From assembly GCA_002709295.1 (NCBI GenBank), contig PAQL01000015.1:1-64000 (forward strand): a stretch of 64,000 bases of DNA. Reading direction: 5' to 3'. A program made the position numbers and the translations under genes. The stretch comes from Phycisphaerae bacterium (GTDB lineage Bacteria; Planctomycetota; Phycisphaerae; Phycisphaerales; SM1A02). Below the pieces are notes generated by a model, which saw only the letters and a program-made list of their open reading frames with translations, was not told the origin of the DNA and made no database searches. Each line of letters starts with the position of its first letter. Within the stretch, counting starts at the first letter, position 1. Shown piece by piece: positions 1-8,831 of this stretch.

Positions 1-1439
1 TCGGTCTGGCTGTCGGTCTGGCTTTCGGGCTGGTCGGGGGCTGCGGCGATGCCGGAAGGGACGGGGCGGGAGCATCGGAGGGGAACGAGGTCGCGTCGAC
101 GGCCGCCCTGCCACCCGGGGTGGATGCGGCGTCGCTGGATCCCGCGGTCCTCGAGTTCGTGCTCACGAGGTTGCAGGCGACCGAGCGTTCACCCGACTCC
201 GCCGTGGCCTGGAGCGAACTCGCCGATGCATGGCTGGCTCATGCCCGGTACGACCTCGCCGTCGATCCAGCGACCCGCGCGGTCGAACTGGATCCGGAGT
301 CCGCGCGGCGGAGACTGCTCCTGGCGGTCGCCCTCGAGGGCGCGGGAGAGAATCTTGCCGCGGGTGACGTCGCCATGGCCGCGGTGGAGCTCGATCCGAG
401 CAACCCCCAGCTGGCCTGGAGAGCCTCCCGTTTCGCGATCGATGCCGGAGACATCGAGGAGGCCCGACGTCTGGCGACTCTCGCGACGACCCTCGATCCG
501 GATGATGTCCGGGGTCGACAGGCCCTGGCGATGGTCGAGCTCGCCGATGGTGACGCCGACGCGGCGATCGCGGCGATCGGCCCCGTGGTGGATGCGAATC
601 GCGAGGACAAGGCCAGTCGATTCCTCCTCGGCCGGGCCCTGCAGCTCGCGGGGCGCGAGTCCGACGCATCGAGACAACTGATGATCGCGGGTGAGTCGAG
701 ACCGGTCTTCGTCGATCCATGGACCCAGGAGGTCCGGGAGCTCCGGGTCGATCGGAAGCAGCGGATCCAGGATGTGATCGATCTCGCCGGCGATGGACGT
801 CTGCAGCAGGCGCTTGCGCTTTCCGACGAGCTCGAGGCGCGATACGGCGCCGATCGGGAGATCCTCTTCTCCCGGGTCGTCGCTCACACCCTCGCCGGCC
901 GACGCGAGGACGTCGTGGCCGCGGCCGACGTGGTCATCGCCATGGAGCCGGACTGGGCGCCGCCGCGTCTTCGTGCGGGACTGGCCTCTCTCGCGCTGGC
1001 GATGTCGGTCTCGCCCATGGACTCGGCGGGGATCGAGAGGGCCCGCATGGAGGGCGAACGCTGTGTGAACCTGGCTCCGGGGGATCCGCAGTCCCACGAG
1101 CTGCTGGGCAGGGCGCTGGCCGCCGAGGGCCGTTGGAGCGACGCACTCGCGGTGTTCCGTCGATGCCTCGAGATGTCCCCGTCGGTGGCGAGATATCACA
1201 TCGCGGTCGGAGACTGCCTGGTCGAGACCGGATCCCAGCTCGAGGCGATCAATCTGATGCGACGCATGAACACGGTCTTCGGCCGCTCGGTCGATGCGAC
1301 CCTGGTCGAGGCGAGGGCGCTGGCCGCGGCCGGCAGGCCGGTGGAGGCGAGTCGTCTTCTCCGGGATTGCCGCGCCGCCATTCCGAATCACCCCGGCATC
1401 ACCCGGACCGAGCAGGCGATCAAGGAGGCGGGAGGGTGA
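1..1439 (+). CDS. TPR-repeat lipoprotein, first copy (5' end outside window)
   Basis: The frame is open from base 3 to the TGA at 1437-1439, so the start codon lies upstream; at least 478 residues are visible. The first residues are the end of a lipoprotein signal with lipobox LVGGC (Cys codon 42-44). A solenoid of TPR-like helix pairs follows, Ala/Leu-rich with recurring 'LDP' turns. It should be an exported, lipid-anchored protein-binding scaffold. The stop overlaps the next gene's GTG by 4 bases, so the two are probably translationally coupled. The pair is repeated at 3260-6393: both TPR proteins share the layout and a DPW motif near residue 240. Partner and role are unknown. Confidence 0.85.
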   Translation, partial: GLAVGLAFGLVGGCGDAGRDGAGASEGNEVASTAALPPGVDAASLDPAVLEFVLTRLQATERSPDSAVAWSELADAWLAHARYDLAVDPATRAVELDPESARRRLLLAVALEGAGENLAAGDVAMAAVELDPSNPQLAWRASRFAIDAGDIEEARRLATLATTLDPDDVRGRQALAMVELADGDADAAIAAIGPVVDANREDKASRFLLGRALQLAGRESDASRQLMIAGESRPVFVDPWTQEVRELRVDRKQRIQDVIDLAGDGRLQQALALSDELEARYGADREILFSRVVAHTLAGRREDVVAAADVVIAMEPDWAPPRLRAGLASLALAMSVSPMDSAGIERARMEGERCVNLAPGDPQSHELLGRALAAEGRWSDALAVFRRCLEMSPSVARYHIAVGDCLVETGSQLEAINLMRRMNTVFGRSVDATLVEARALAAAGRPVEASRLLRDCRAAIPNHPGITRTEQAIKEAGG

Positions 1440-3181
1440 GGCTGGAGGCGGAATCATCTCCGGCTGCTCCCGCCCGGCTGATCCTCCGGATCGCGATCGT
1501 CGTCGCCCTGTCCGCCACGTGCGGTTGCGATGACGGAGGCTCCGGCCCCTCGTCGCAGGCCGGCGATCCGACCCCTTCGTCCACCACCGATCCGAGGGAT
1601 TCGGCTGAAGCACCTCGACCCGACGGTTGGTTCGTCGATGCGGGCGGGTCCTCGGGGGTCGACTTCGTGCTTCGCACGAGACTCGACGATCGTCCGATGC
1701 TTCCCGAGATCGTGGCCGGTGGCGGCGCCGCCGCGGACTTCGATGGTGACGGCCGGCTGGATCTCTACCTCGTCCAGGGCACGGGGGAGGGCGGCAACCG
1801 CGTCTACCGGAATCTGGGGGACTTCCGTTTCGAGGATTCGACCGACGCCGGCGAAGCGTCCGACTCCGGCCGCTTCGGCATGGGTGCCGCCACCGGAGAC
1901 TTCGACGGGGACGGCGATCCCGACCTCTACGTGTCGAACCTCGGACGCGACACGCTTCTTCGCAACGACGGCGGATTCCGCTTCGTCGACGTGACCGATG
2001 CCGCGGGCCTGGGTGACGAGGGACTGTCCGCCAGCGCGACGTTCTTCGACGCCGACGGGGACGGCGATCTCGATCTCTTCGTCACCCGCTACGTGGACTG
2101 GAGCGCCGAGGGGGAACTCGACTGCCGTCAGCCCTCGGGGAAGCCCGACTACTGCGCTCCCAGCCAGTACGACCGGCCGACCTCGGATCTGCTCTATCGC
2201 AACGACGGCGACGGCACCTTCACCGACATCTCGATCGAGAGCGGGATCGCGGGGTCGATGGGCACCGGACTGGGGGTCTCGTTTCTCGACGCCGATGCCG
2301 ACGGCCGCATGGATCTCTTCGTGGCCAACGACGGGATGCCCGACCACCTCTGGCTCAATCGGGGGGATCTGCGCTTCGAGGAGGTCGCGGTTCGAACCGG
2401 ATGCGACCGCGACATCAGCGGGGCGGCGAAGGCCGGCATGGGCGTCGCGATCGAGGACGTCGATGACGACGGCGACTGGGACATGCTGGTCTGCAACCTG
2501 GGCGGGGAGACCGACTCACTCCACATCAACGAGGGCGGTCGCTTCGTCGACGGCACCACGCGGGCCGGTCTGGGGGCGGCCACCCGTCGGTTCACCCGGT
2601 TCGGCCTCGGCCTGATCGACTTCGATCGGGACGGATGGCTCGATCTCTTCGCCGCCAACGGAAGGGTGGGCGTGGGCAATCGCATCAACGATCCCTCCGA
2701 TCCCTACGCCGAACCGGATCTGCTGCTGCGTGGCGATCGGAAGGGGCGATACCGCCAGGTCGAGGAACCGGGAGTCGATCTGGAGATCCCCCGGACCAGC
2801 CGAGGCGCCGTCTTCGCGGACTTCGACGACGATGGCGGCGTCGACATCGTGGTGATCGACCGGGAGGCGCGAGCCAGGCTGTTGCGGAACGAGGTCCCCG
2901 ACGCCGGCAACTGGCTGATCCTGGACGTTCGTGACGCCGGAGGATCTCCGGCGATCGGAGCGACGGTCGCCGTGGAACTCGATGGCCGCACGATTCGACG
3001 CATGGTCCGGACCGACGGCAGCTACCTCACGGCCCGGGATCCGAGGGTCCACGTCGGCATCGGTGATCTCCAGAGGGTCCCCCGCGTGGTGGTCCGCTGG
3101 CCGGACGGCGCAGAGAGGGTTCTCGAGGACGAGCGGGGGGGTCGCATTCTCCGCCTTGATCACCCGGAATCGACCTCCTAG
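1436..3181 (+). CDS. FG-GAP/VCBS repeat lipoprotein with C-terminal ASPIC/UnbV domain, first copy
   Basis: A 581-residue protein. The GTG start at 1436 overlaps the previous TGA (GTGA) and gives a lipoprotein signal ending in SATCGC; the frame is open further upstream, but that part is antisense-like filler over the TPR gene. Residues about 60-470 hold repeated Ca-binding loops of the type DFDGDGxxDLY, the signature of FG-GAP/VCBS beta-propellers. The C-terminal 90 residues match the ASPIC/UnbV domain of CRTAC1-like proteins (WLxLDVRD, RMVRTDGSYL, VHVGIGD, VVRWPDG). It is probably a lipid-anchored calcium-stabilised propeller at the outer face of the cell, working with the TPR lipoprotein encoded just before it. 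Ligand unknown. Confidence 0.88.
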   Translation: MRLEAESSPAAPARLILRIAIVVALSATCGCDDGGSGPSSQAGDPTPSSTTDPRDSAEAPRPDGWFVDAGGSSGVDFVLRTRLDDRPMLPEIVAGGGAAADFDGDGRLDLYLVQGTGEGGNRVYRNLGDFRFEDSTDAGEASDSGRFGMGAATGDFDGDGDPDLYVSNLGRDTLLRNDGGFRFVDVTDAAGLGDEGLSASATFFDADGDGDLDLFVTRYVDWSAEGELDCRQPSGKPDYCAPSQYDRPTSDLLYRNDGDGTFTDISIESGIAGSMGTGLGVSFLDADADGRMDLFVANDGMPDHLWLNRGDLRFEEVAVRTGCDRDISGAAKAGMGVAIEDVDDDGDWDMLVCNLGGETDSLHINEGGRFVDGTTRAGLGAATRRFTRFGLGLIDFDRDGWLDLFAANGRVGVGNRINDPSDPYAEPDLLLRGDRKGRYRQVEEPGVDLEIPRTSRGAVFADFDDDGGVDIVVIDREARARLLRNEVPDAGNWLILDVRDAGGSPAIGATVAVELDGRTIRRMVRTDGSYLTARDPRVHVGIGDLQRVPRVVVRWPDGAERVLEDERGGRILRLDHPESTS

Positions 3182-3259
3182 GAGAGCTTTCCAGGCTCTT
3201 CCGGTGACGTCCGTTCGAAGTCTCTGCAGGAATGCCGGCCCCGATCCGATGAGGTGTTC

Positions 3260-4732
3260 ATGGAATCGCGTCCTTCCGACAACTCATTCGCCGTCCACGG
3301 GATCCCGATCGTCGGATCCGCGTTCCGAGGGGGTCCGGCCCTGATCCTCGCGATCCTGCTGATCTCGATGACCGCGGGCTGTGGCGAGGGTCGGACCGCC
3401 CCACGGCTTCCGTCGGAGGTGGGGGTCGATCCCTTCGTGCACGACACGATCACCCGGACCGCGGATGCGGTCGAGAAGGCCCCCCGAAATCCTCGGGCCT
3501 GGGCCCAGCTCGGCGAGCTCTACTACGCGCATGACTACCTTGAATCCGCCCTCGAGTGCTTCGATGTGGCGGTGGAACTCGGTCCCGAGGACCCGCGCAT
3601 CAGGTACCTTCGGGCGGTGATCCGCAAGCGGCTGGGTGACGATACCGGTGCTTTCGAGGACATCGAGGAGACGATCCGGCTCGATGACTCGACGCCGCAC
3701 GTCCGATGGCGGGCCGCTCTCTGGTATCGCGACGGTGGGAACTTCGAGCGGGCGGAACGCCTGGCGACCGATGCGATGCAGCTTTCCGGCGGGGATCGGA
3801 ACTCCCGACGCACGCTCGCCCTGATCGAACTGGAGGCCGGCCGAGCACGACAGGCGATCCGGCTTCTGCGCCCGATCGTGAAGGCGCGTCCGGATGACCG
3901 GCAGACCCGCACCACGCTGGTCAGGGCGTTGCGACTCTCCGGCGATCTGCCGGCCGCCGAGCGTGAGGCGGTCCTCGCCGGTGATGTCAGGCCCGACTAC
4001 TTCGATCCATGGCTGGATGCAGCGGTCACTCGCCGCACCGATCTTCCCTTCTGGATCCGCCGGGCCCAGAGAATCGCGAACCAGGGTGATCCGGAGACGG
4101 CCAGGACGATTCAGGACTCGGTGCTGAGAAAGTGGTATCCCGAAGCCAGGGAGGTCGACTTCACCGAGGGTGTGATCCTCGTCAGCGAGGGACGTCACGA
4201 CGAGGCCGCGGTGCACTTCGAGGCGCTCGTCGAGGAGCATCCCGACTGGTCCCAGGCGATGAATCGGGCCGCGGCCGCGATGCTGGTCGATTCCGGGACC
4301 GACCCCGACCCGGAGGTCGACCGGCGGGCCCGGAGCCTGCTGGAACGATCCACGGTGATCGAACCCGGGAACCACGTCGCAAGGGTGCTGCTCGTGGACA
4401 TTCTCGTGCGTTCTGATGAGCTCGACGCGGCCCAGCCCCTGATGGAGGAGATCGTGGCCGCGCAGGGTTGGATGCTGGAGCATCGTCTGAAGCTGGCTCG
4501 GATCCAGTTCGAGCGAGGCGATCAGGAGGAGTCCCTGGCGACCCTCGACGATGCGATCGTGATCTTCGGTCCGGTGCCGCCCATCGATCTGGCTCGAGCC
4601 TCGATCCTGATCGACCTCGGGCGGTTGGACGAGGCCGCCACCGCGATCGGTCGTGCCCGGTCGAGACCGAACGTGCCGCAGCAGCAGATCCGGCGACTCG
4701 AGGATCGACTCCGGGAGGCGTCCGCTCCATGA
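3260..4732 (+). CDS. TPR-repeat lipoprotein, second copy
   Basis: A 490-residue protein. The ATG at 3260 follows GAGG by 5 bases; an in-frame GTG at 3254 is an alternative. The N-terminus is positively charged, then hydrophobic, ending in lipobox MTAGC near residue 40. The rest is TPR solenoid (for example LGELYYAHDYLESALECF), with a P-x-YFDPW segment in the middle matching FVDPW in the first copy. It sits 78 bases after the first UnbV gene and overlaps the second UnbV gene by 4 bases, so it repeats the two-gene cassette. Probably an exported scaffold acting with its UnbV partner. The two copies have clearly diverged, so the duplication is not recent. Confidence 0.87.
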   Translation: MESRPSDNSFAVHGIPIVGSAFRGGPALILAILLISMTAGCGEGRTAPRLPSEVGVDPFVHDTITRTADAVEKAPRNPRAWAQLGELYYAHDYLESALECFDVAVELGPEDPRIRYLRAVIRKRLGDDTGAFEDIEETIRLDDSTPHVRWRAALWYRDGGNFERAERLATDAMQLSGGDRNSRRTLALIELEAGRARQAIRLLRPIVKARPDDRQTRTTLVRALRLSGDLPAAEREAVLAGDVRPDYFDPWLDAAVTRRTDLPFWIRRAQRIANQGDPETARTIQDSVLRKWYPEAREVDFTEGVILVSEGRHDEAAVHFEALVEEHPDWSQAMNRAAAAMLVDSGTDPDPEVDRRARSLLERSTVIEPGNHVARVLLVDILVRSDELDAAQPLMEEIVAAQGWMLEHRLKLARIQFERGDQEESLATLDDAIVIFGPVPPIDLARASILIDLGRLDEAATAIGRARSRPNVPQQQIRRLEDRLREASAP

Positions 4733-6393
4733 TCACCATGAGCTGTTCGCGGTCCATCCTGCGCAGGGGAGTGCTCACGGCCGTCCTCGCGGCGTCCGGC
4801 TGCGGTCCGGTCGAGGAGGAGTCGACCTCGACCGACTGGTTCGGTGAGGAGGCGCTGCGGCGGGGGATCGACTTCACGCTCGTGACGGACATGGACGAGG
4901 AGCCCTGGGCTCCCGAGATCATCGTGGGTGGAGGCGGGGCGATCGACTTCGACGACGACGGCCTTCTCGACCTCTATCTCCTCCAGTCGAGCGGAGACGG
5001 CGGCAACCGTCTGTTCAGGAATCGAGGGGACGAGGGTTTCGAGGATGTCACGGCATCCGCGGGTGTGGGCCACGAGGGGTACGGATCGGGAATGGCCACC
5101 GGTGACTACGACGGAGACGGCGACGTCGACATGCTCGTGACCAACCTTGGTCCCGACGTCCTCTATCGCAACGAGGGGGACGGCACCTTCACCGACGTGA
5201 CCGAGGAGGTCGGGCTCGGGGACGATGGTTGGGGCTCCAGCGCCGTGTTCTTCGACATGGACGCGGATGGAGACCTGGATCTCTTCGTCACCCGCTATCT
5301 GGACTGGAGTCCGGAACGGGAGAAGCGATGCCCGAATCCGAGGGGGCTTCCCGAATACTGCCACCCGGAGAGCTTCGAGGCTCCCACCACCGACCTGCTG
5401 TACCGAAACGACGGCCCGGACGGCTTCCTGGACGTGTCGGAGGAGAGCGGCATCGATCGGGTCCGGGGCAACGGACTGGGAGTCGTGGCCACGGACTTCG
5501 ACGCCGACGGCCGTGTCGACCTCTTCGTCGCCAACGACAAGAATCCCGACCGGCTCTGGCGCAACCTCGGCGACGGACGGTTCGAGGAGTCCGGTCTGCG
5601 GATGGGGTGCGATCGTGATCTCACCGGAATCGCGAAGGCGGGGATGGGCGTCGCGGTCGAGGACATCGACGACGACGGCGACTTCGACCTGATCGTCTGC
5701 AACGTCAACGGCGAGACCGATTCCTTCTATCTCAACGAAGGGGGGCGCTTCGTCGATTCGACCAATCGATCCGGCCTCGGGTCCCCGACCCGGCGCTACA
5801 CCCGCTTCGGGCTGGGCTTCATCGATTTCGACAACGACACCAGACTCGACTACTTCGCCGCCAACGGGGCGGTCTCCGCGAACCTCGATGCGGCCGAGGG
5901 CTCGGATCCCTACGCCGAGCACAACCTCGCGATGCGGGGGCTGGCCGACCGCGTGGGGTTCGTCGAGAGCGAGTCTCCGGGAGGCATCACCGGACTGCCC
6001 CGGATGACCAGCCGGGGAGCCGTCTTCGGGGACTTCGACAACGACGGCGGCATCGATGTCGGAGTGATCAACCGTGACGCCCGCTTCCATCTGCTTCGCA
6101 ACGTGGTCCCGGATCGGGGCGGCTGGCTGCTGGCGGATGTCCGTGATGATGCGGGGGCGCCGGCCCTCGGGGCGGTGGTGCGGTTCGAACTCGGGGACCG
6201 GGTGCTCACGAGGGTCGTCAGGACCGACGGGAGCTACATGACCGCGGGTGATCCCCGGGTGCATGTCGGGCTTGGTGATTCGAGGCTGGTGCCCGCCATC
6301 GAGGTCTCATGGCCCGACGGCAGGAGCCGGAGGATGGAGTCGATTCCGGTCGATCGGGTGATCCGGATCGATCCCCCGGCCGCGGGATCCTGA
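4729..6393 (+). CDS. FG-GAP/VCBS repeat lipoprotein with C-terminal ASPIC/UnbV domain, second copy
   Basis: A 554-residue paralogue of the protein at 1436-3181. The ATG at 4729 overlaps the previous TGA (ATGA); another ATG at 4738 is possible. The signal ends in lipobox LAASGC at about residue 25. Propeller repeats with DFDxDGxxDLY and DxDxDGDxDLF calcium loops fill residues 50-440, and the ASPIC/UnbV block closes the protein (VRTDGSYMTAGDPRVHVGLG, VSWPDG). Both paralogues keep a pair of conserved cysteines in a C-x6-10-YC segment in mid-protein, which could form a disulphide after export. It ends 10 bases before a convergent gene with no obvious terminator between them. Confidence 0.88.
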   Translation: MITMSCSRSILRRGVLTAVLAASGCGPVEEESTSTDWFGEEALRRGIDFTLVTDMDEEPWAPEIIVGGGGAIDFDDDGLLDLYLLQSSGDGGNRLFRNRGDEGFEDVTASAGVGHEGYGSGMATGDYDGDGDVDMLVTNLGPDVLYRNEGDGTFTDVTEEVGLGDDGWGSSAVFFDMDADGDLDLFVTRYLDWSPEREKRCPNPRGLPEYCHPESFEAPTTDLLYRNDGPDGFLDVSEESGIDRVRGNGLGVVATDFDADGRVDLFVANDKNPDRLWRNLGDGRFEESGLRMGCDRDLTGIAKAGMGVAVEDIDDDGDFDLIVCNVNGETDSFYLNEGGRFVDSTNRSGLGSPTRRYTRFGLGFIDFDNDTRLDYFAANGAVSANLDAAEGSDPYAEHNLAMRGLADRVGFVESESPGGITGLPRMTSRGAVFGDFDNDGGIDVGVINRDARFHLLRNVVPDRGGWLLADVRDDAGAPALGAVVRFELGDRVLTRVVRTDGSYMTAGDPRVHVGLGDSRLVPAIEVSWPDGRSRRMESIPVDRVIRIDPPAAGS

Positions 6394-6403
6394 TTCGGTT
6401 CCG

Positions 6404-6805
6404 TCAGGCGGCCTCGCGACGCGAGATCTCGGCCTCGACCGTCATGGCCACCCGGTTCGAACGGCAGGGGCGCTCGATCAGCCTGGCTTCCGGAAGCTCC
6501 CGGCGGAGTCTGCTCAGGTCGCCGCCCCGTGCGATCAGCAGGATGACGGAGGAGTCCGAAGAGGAGCCGACGGCGTTCACCAGCGCGATCGGATCCCGAT
6601 GTCGATTGACGCTCTCCACGATGTCTCGTGCCGGGTCGTCGTCCCCGGTCACCACGAAGACCGCGGCTTCGGGGAACGACTGAAGGCATCGATGCCCGCG
6701 GGCCGCCAGTCGCCGGACCACGAGGATGAGCATCGACGGGTCGTCGTCGACGAGAAACACCGCAGGGTGGGATTCGATGGATCGTCGATGGTCGCCCGGA
6801 TTCAT
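6404..6805 (-). CDS. Receiver-like protein with degenerate phosphorylation site
   Basis: A 133-residue stand-alone protein. The N-terminus, FLVDDDPSMLILVVRRL, is typical of a response-regulator receiver (beta-1, acidic cluster at 20-22, helix 1). The rest keeps the alternating hydrophobic pattern. However, the position expected for the phosphorylated Asp reads N (about residue 77, ALVNAV), the conserved Ser/Thr of beta-4 is Ile/Ala (LLIARGG), and the conserved Lys of beta-5 is Arg (IERP). This suggests a pseudo-receiver that acts by binding rather than by phosphorylation. No histidine kinase or output domain is encoded nearby. AAGG lies 8 bases before the ATG. The alignment past helix 1 was made by eye and is the uncertain part. 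Confidence 0.6.
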   Translation of the reverse strand: MNPGDHRRSIESHPAVFLVDDDPSMLILVVRRLAARGHRCLQSFPEAAVFVVTGDDDPARDIVESVNRHRDPIALVNAVGSSSDSSVILLIARGGDLSRLRRELPEARLIERPCRSNRVAMTVEAEISRREAA

Positions 6806-6942
6806 GTCGTGCCTTTTCGCCCGTCGGACGGGCCTGGATTCTCGAAGAGGGTCCTCACCTCGTTCGGCATCGACTCCTACGAGGCCACGGATCAGTCGTT
6901 CGGCACATGGGGGGTGAATCAGGGTGTTTGCCCCATCCCCGA

Positions 6943-8172
6943 TCAGGGCTGGAGCGAGGAGGAGGACGATCTCCGCATCCGACCGGGGCGTTCCGCGGGG
7001 CGGTCTCGCTCCGATTCCCCTTCCCGTCGTCGCTCGGTCGAGGGCCGGTCACCGGGGCGTCGGGGCATGTCGAGTTCCTCGTAGCCCTCACGGGAGAAGG
7101 CGGCGTCGGGGATCGCGTTCGTGGACTCGAGGGCGAGTTCGAGGTTCACCGTCTCCTCGGAGCCGTGCCCTCCCAGGCCGGAGAGGCGAAGGAAGACGAT
7201 CCGCTCGCTTTCGGGGTCCGCCCAGATGTCGATGGTCTGGGGAAGGCCGTGCCGACGGGATTCGCCGTTGATGCTCCGGGCCTTGCCCGGGTCGGCGGCT
7301 CGATTCGCACCCGCGCCTCGCGCTCTGGACTTCCGGATCGCCTCGTATCGAACCAGAGGGGAATCATCGACCTGCGAATCCACGATCTCCGGGGCGGAGA
7401 CCTCGTAGCTCCGATCGAGCTGGATGATCAGTTCAGACAGATCGAGCATCGCGAACTCGAACACCTGCATCGAGCGCCGCATCCGGTTCTCGCCCGGCGG
7501 GGTCGCGGACGATCTCGATCGGGACGGGTCGTCGGGACGGTTGTCCCAGGCTTTCTCTCCATCGAAGCCTCGGGCATACATCCTGCCCTGTCGGGTCGGG
7601 ACCAGCAGCGACCAGAGTTCACCCCTCGTGAGCAGGGTGGCGCCGTCGAGTCTCGAGAACATGGGGCCCGTGCCTCGCCGTCCCTGATTCTCCGGGGCCT
7701 TCTTCCACGCGAACGCCCGGGGGCCCGGATGTCGTTTCGCGGAGACTCTTCGTTCACCGGATGCCGGTCTTGCAACCGGGCCGTCGGGATCCGGGACGAC
7801 GGTGATGGCATAGGTGAGGTCCTCCACACCCATCCGCTCGATCGCTCTCTCCAGAAGCGTCGCTTCCGCCGGTTGCGGACGCGACACGAGCAGCATGAGG
7901 GACAGGAGGGTTCCGAAGAGCACGGCGGCGGCGACCGCGCGGCCGATGGAGATCAGCCGGAATCGTCCTGCTCCCTCGTCTTGGGACTCCGTCCCGCGGG
8001 GCTCCCGCGAGGTGGTGGCGACCTCGTCCATCACTCGAGCGACCCGGGCGTTCACAGTGTTCGTGGTGTCCTGCGCTCTTCCGCGGAGGATCGCATCGAG
8101 CAGTCGGTCGTCGGCCATGTCGGCCGCATGGCGGTCGGCAGGGTGATCCGAGGATTCATGGTGGTCGGTCAT
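6943..8172 (-). CDS. Membrane-anchored putative anti-sigma factor with large extracytoplasmic domain
   Basis: A 409-residue protein. The ATG at 8172 lies 14 bases after the stop of the sigma-factor gene. The N-terminal ~95 residues are polar and charged (cytoplasmic). A single membrane span follows at about 100-118 (AVAAAVLFGTLLSLMLLV), then about 290 extracytoplasmic residues, the last 35 of them Arg/Ser/Glu-rich. Gene order and topology fit an anti-sigma factor for the sigma factor upstream. I do not see a zinc-binding anti-sigma motif (HxxxCxxC), so the cytoplasmic part would hold the sigma factor another way. The outer domain has the feel of RseB/LolA-type sensor domains, but this is a guess. 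Confidence 0.62.
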   Translation of the reverse strand: MTDHHESSDHPADRHAADMADDRLLDAILRGRAQDTTNTVNARVARVMDEVATTSREPRGTESQDEGAGRFRLISIGRAVAAAVLFGTLLSLMLLVSRPQPAEATLLERAIERMGVEDLTYAITVVPDPDGPVARPASGERRVSAKRHPGPRAFAWKKAPENQGRRGTGPMFSRLDGATLLTRGELWSLLVPTRQGRMYARGFDGEKAWDNRPDDPSRSRSSATPPGENRMRRSMQVFEFAMLDLSELIIQLDRSYEVSAPEIVDSQVDDSPLVRYEAIRKSRARGAGANRAADPGKARSINGESRRHGLPQTIDIWADPESERIVFLRLSGLGGHGSEETVNLELALESTNAIPDAAFSREGYEELDMPRRPGDRPSTERRREGESERDRPAERPGRMRRSSSSSLQP

Positions 8173-8186
8173 GGTGATCCGAGGCT

Positions 8187-8762
8187 TCAGGAGGACGGTG
8201 TGGGAAGGGGGGCGAGCACCCCCTTGTGCTGGAGACACCGGGCCAGAGCCGCCCGGATCCGCTGGAGTCGCTTCTTGACGGTCTCCCGGTTGAGATCGGT
8301 TCGTCCGGCGATCCGCTCGGTGCTCATCTCCTCCCGGTAGTGGAGGTCGATGAGGGTTCTGGAGGGTTCGGGCAGGGCGCCCAGGCAGTCGTCGAGGGCC
8401 TCGAGCTTCTCCGGCCAGGTGTCACCGGAACGCTCGCTGATCTCGTCGAGTCTCGCATCCAGATGGGCGATGACCTCCTCCTCGCAATGAAGGGGGAGCC
8501 GACTGTTCCGTCGGTAGTGCACGAGGATGTGGTTTCGGGCGATCCCCCTCAGCCAGGGGCCGAAGAGGCGGGTCTGATCGAATCGGTCCAGAATCCGCCA
8601 GGCGGTGACCATGGTCTCCTGGTGGATGTCCTCGATGGCCCCGGAATCCTTCACCTGGGCCCGAATGAAGGCCAGAAGCATCGGGGAATGTTCCCGGACG
8701 AGGATCTCGAATGCGGTGCGATCGTTCTCGATGGCGGGGCTCCTGGAGCGGTCCTTGAACAC
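8187..8762 (-). CDS. RNA polymerase sigma-70 family factor (ECF type)
   Basis: A 191-residue protein. Region 2 spans about residues 15-80 ([41 protein letters not shown]); region 4 spans about 125-180 ([18 protein letters not shown], then the HTH with [13 protein letters not shown]). Regions 1 and 3 are absent, as in ECF factors. The GTG at 8762 is the most upstream start that does not run into the divergent hslV promoter. Its product probably directs transcription of a stress or envelope regulon and is held by the anti-sigma protein encoded 14 bases downstream. The length and motifs resemble the sigma family expanded in Planctomycetes and Verrucomicrobia. Confidence 0.85.
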   Translation of the reverse strand: MFKDRSRSPAIENDRTAFEILVREHSPMLLAFIRAQVKDSGAIEDIHQETMVTAWRILDRFDQTRLFGPWLRGIARNHILVHYRRNSRLPLHCEEEVIAHLDARLDEISERSGDTWPEKLEALDDCLGALPEPSRTLIDLHYREEMSTERIAGRTDLNRETVKKRLQRIRAALARCLQHKGVLAPLPTPSS

Positions 8763-8819
8763 CCCTTGTCGGGATTTCCGGGTTCGGGGACACGTGGTTC
8801 GTCGGATCCAACGAACCGG

Positions 8820-8825
8820 TACCCT
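8820..8825 (+). promoter_or_regulatory. -10 box (TACCCT) of hslV, leaderless type
   Basis: TACCCT ends 6 bases before the second of two adjacent ATGs (8832). Transcription would then start at that codon, favouring 8832 over 8829 as the hslV start. No clear -35 box. Confidence 0.5.
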
Positions 8826-8831
8826 TCGATG

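Noticed and set aside
6599-7084. Plus-strand frame of 161 residues
   Set aside because: It is antisense to the receiver-like gene and crosses the gap; no domain and no start signal.
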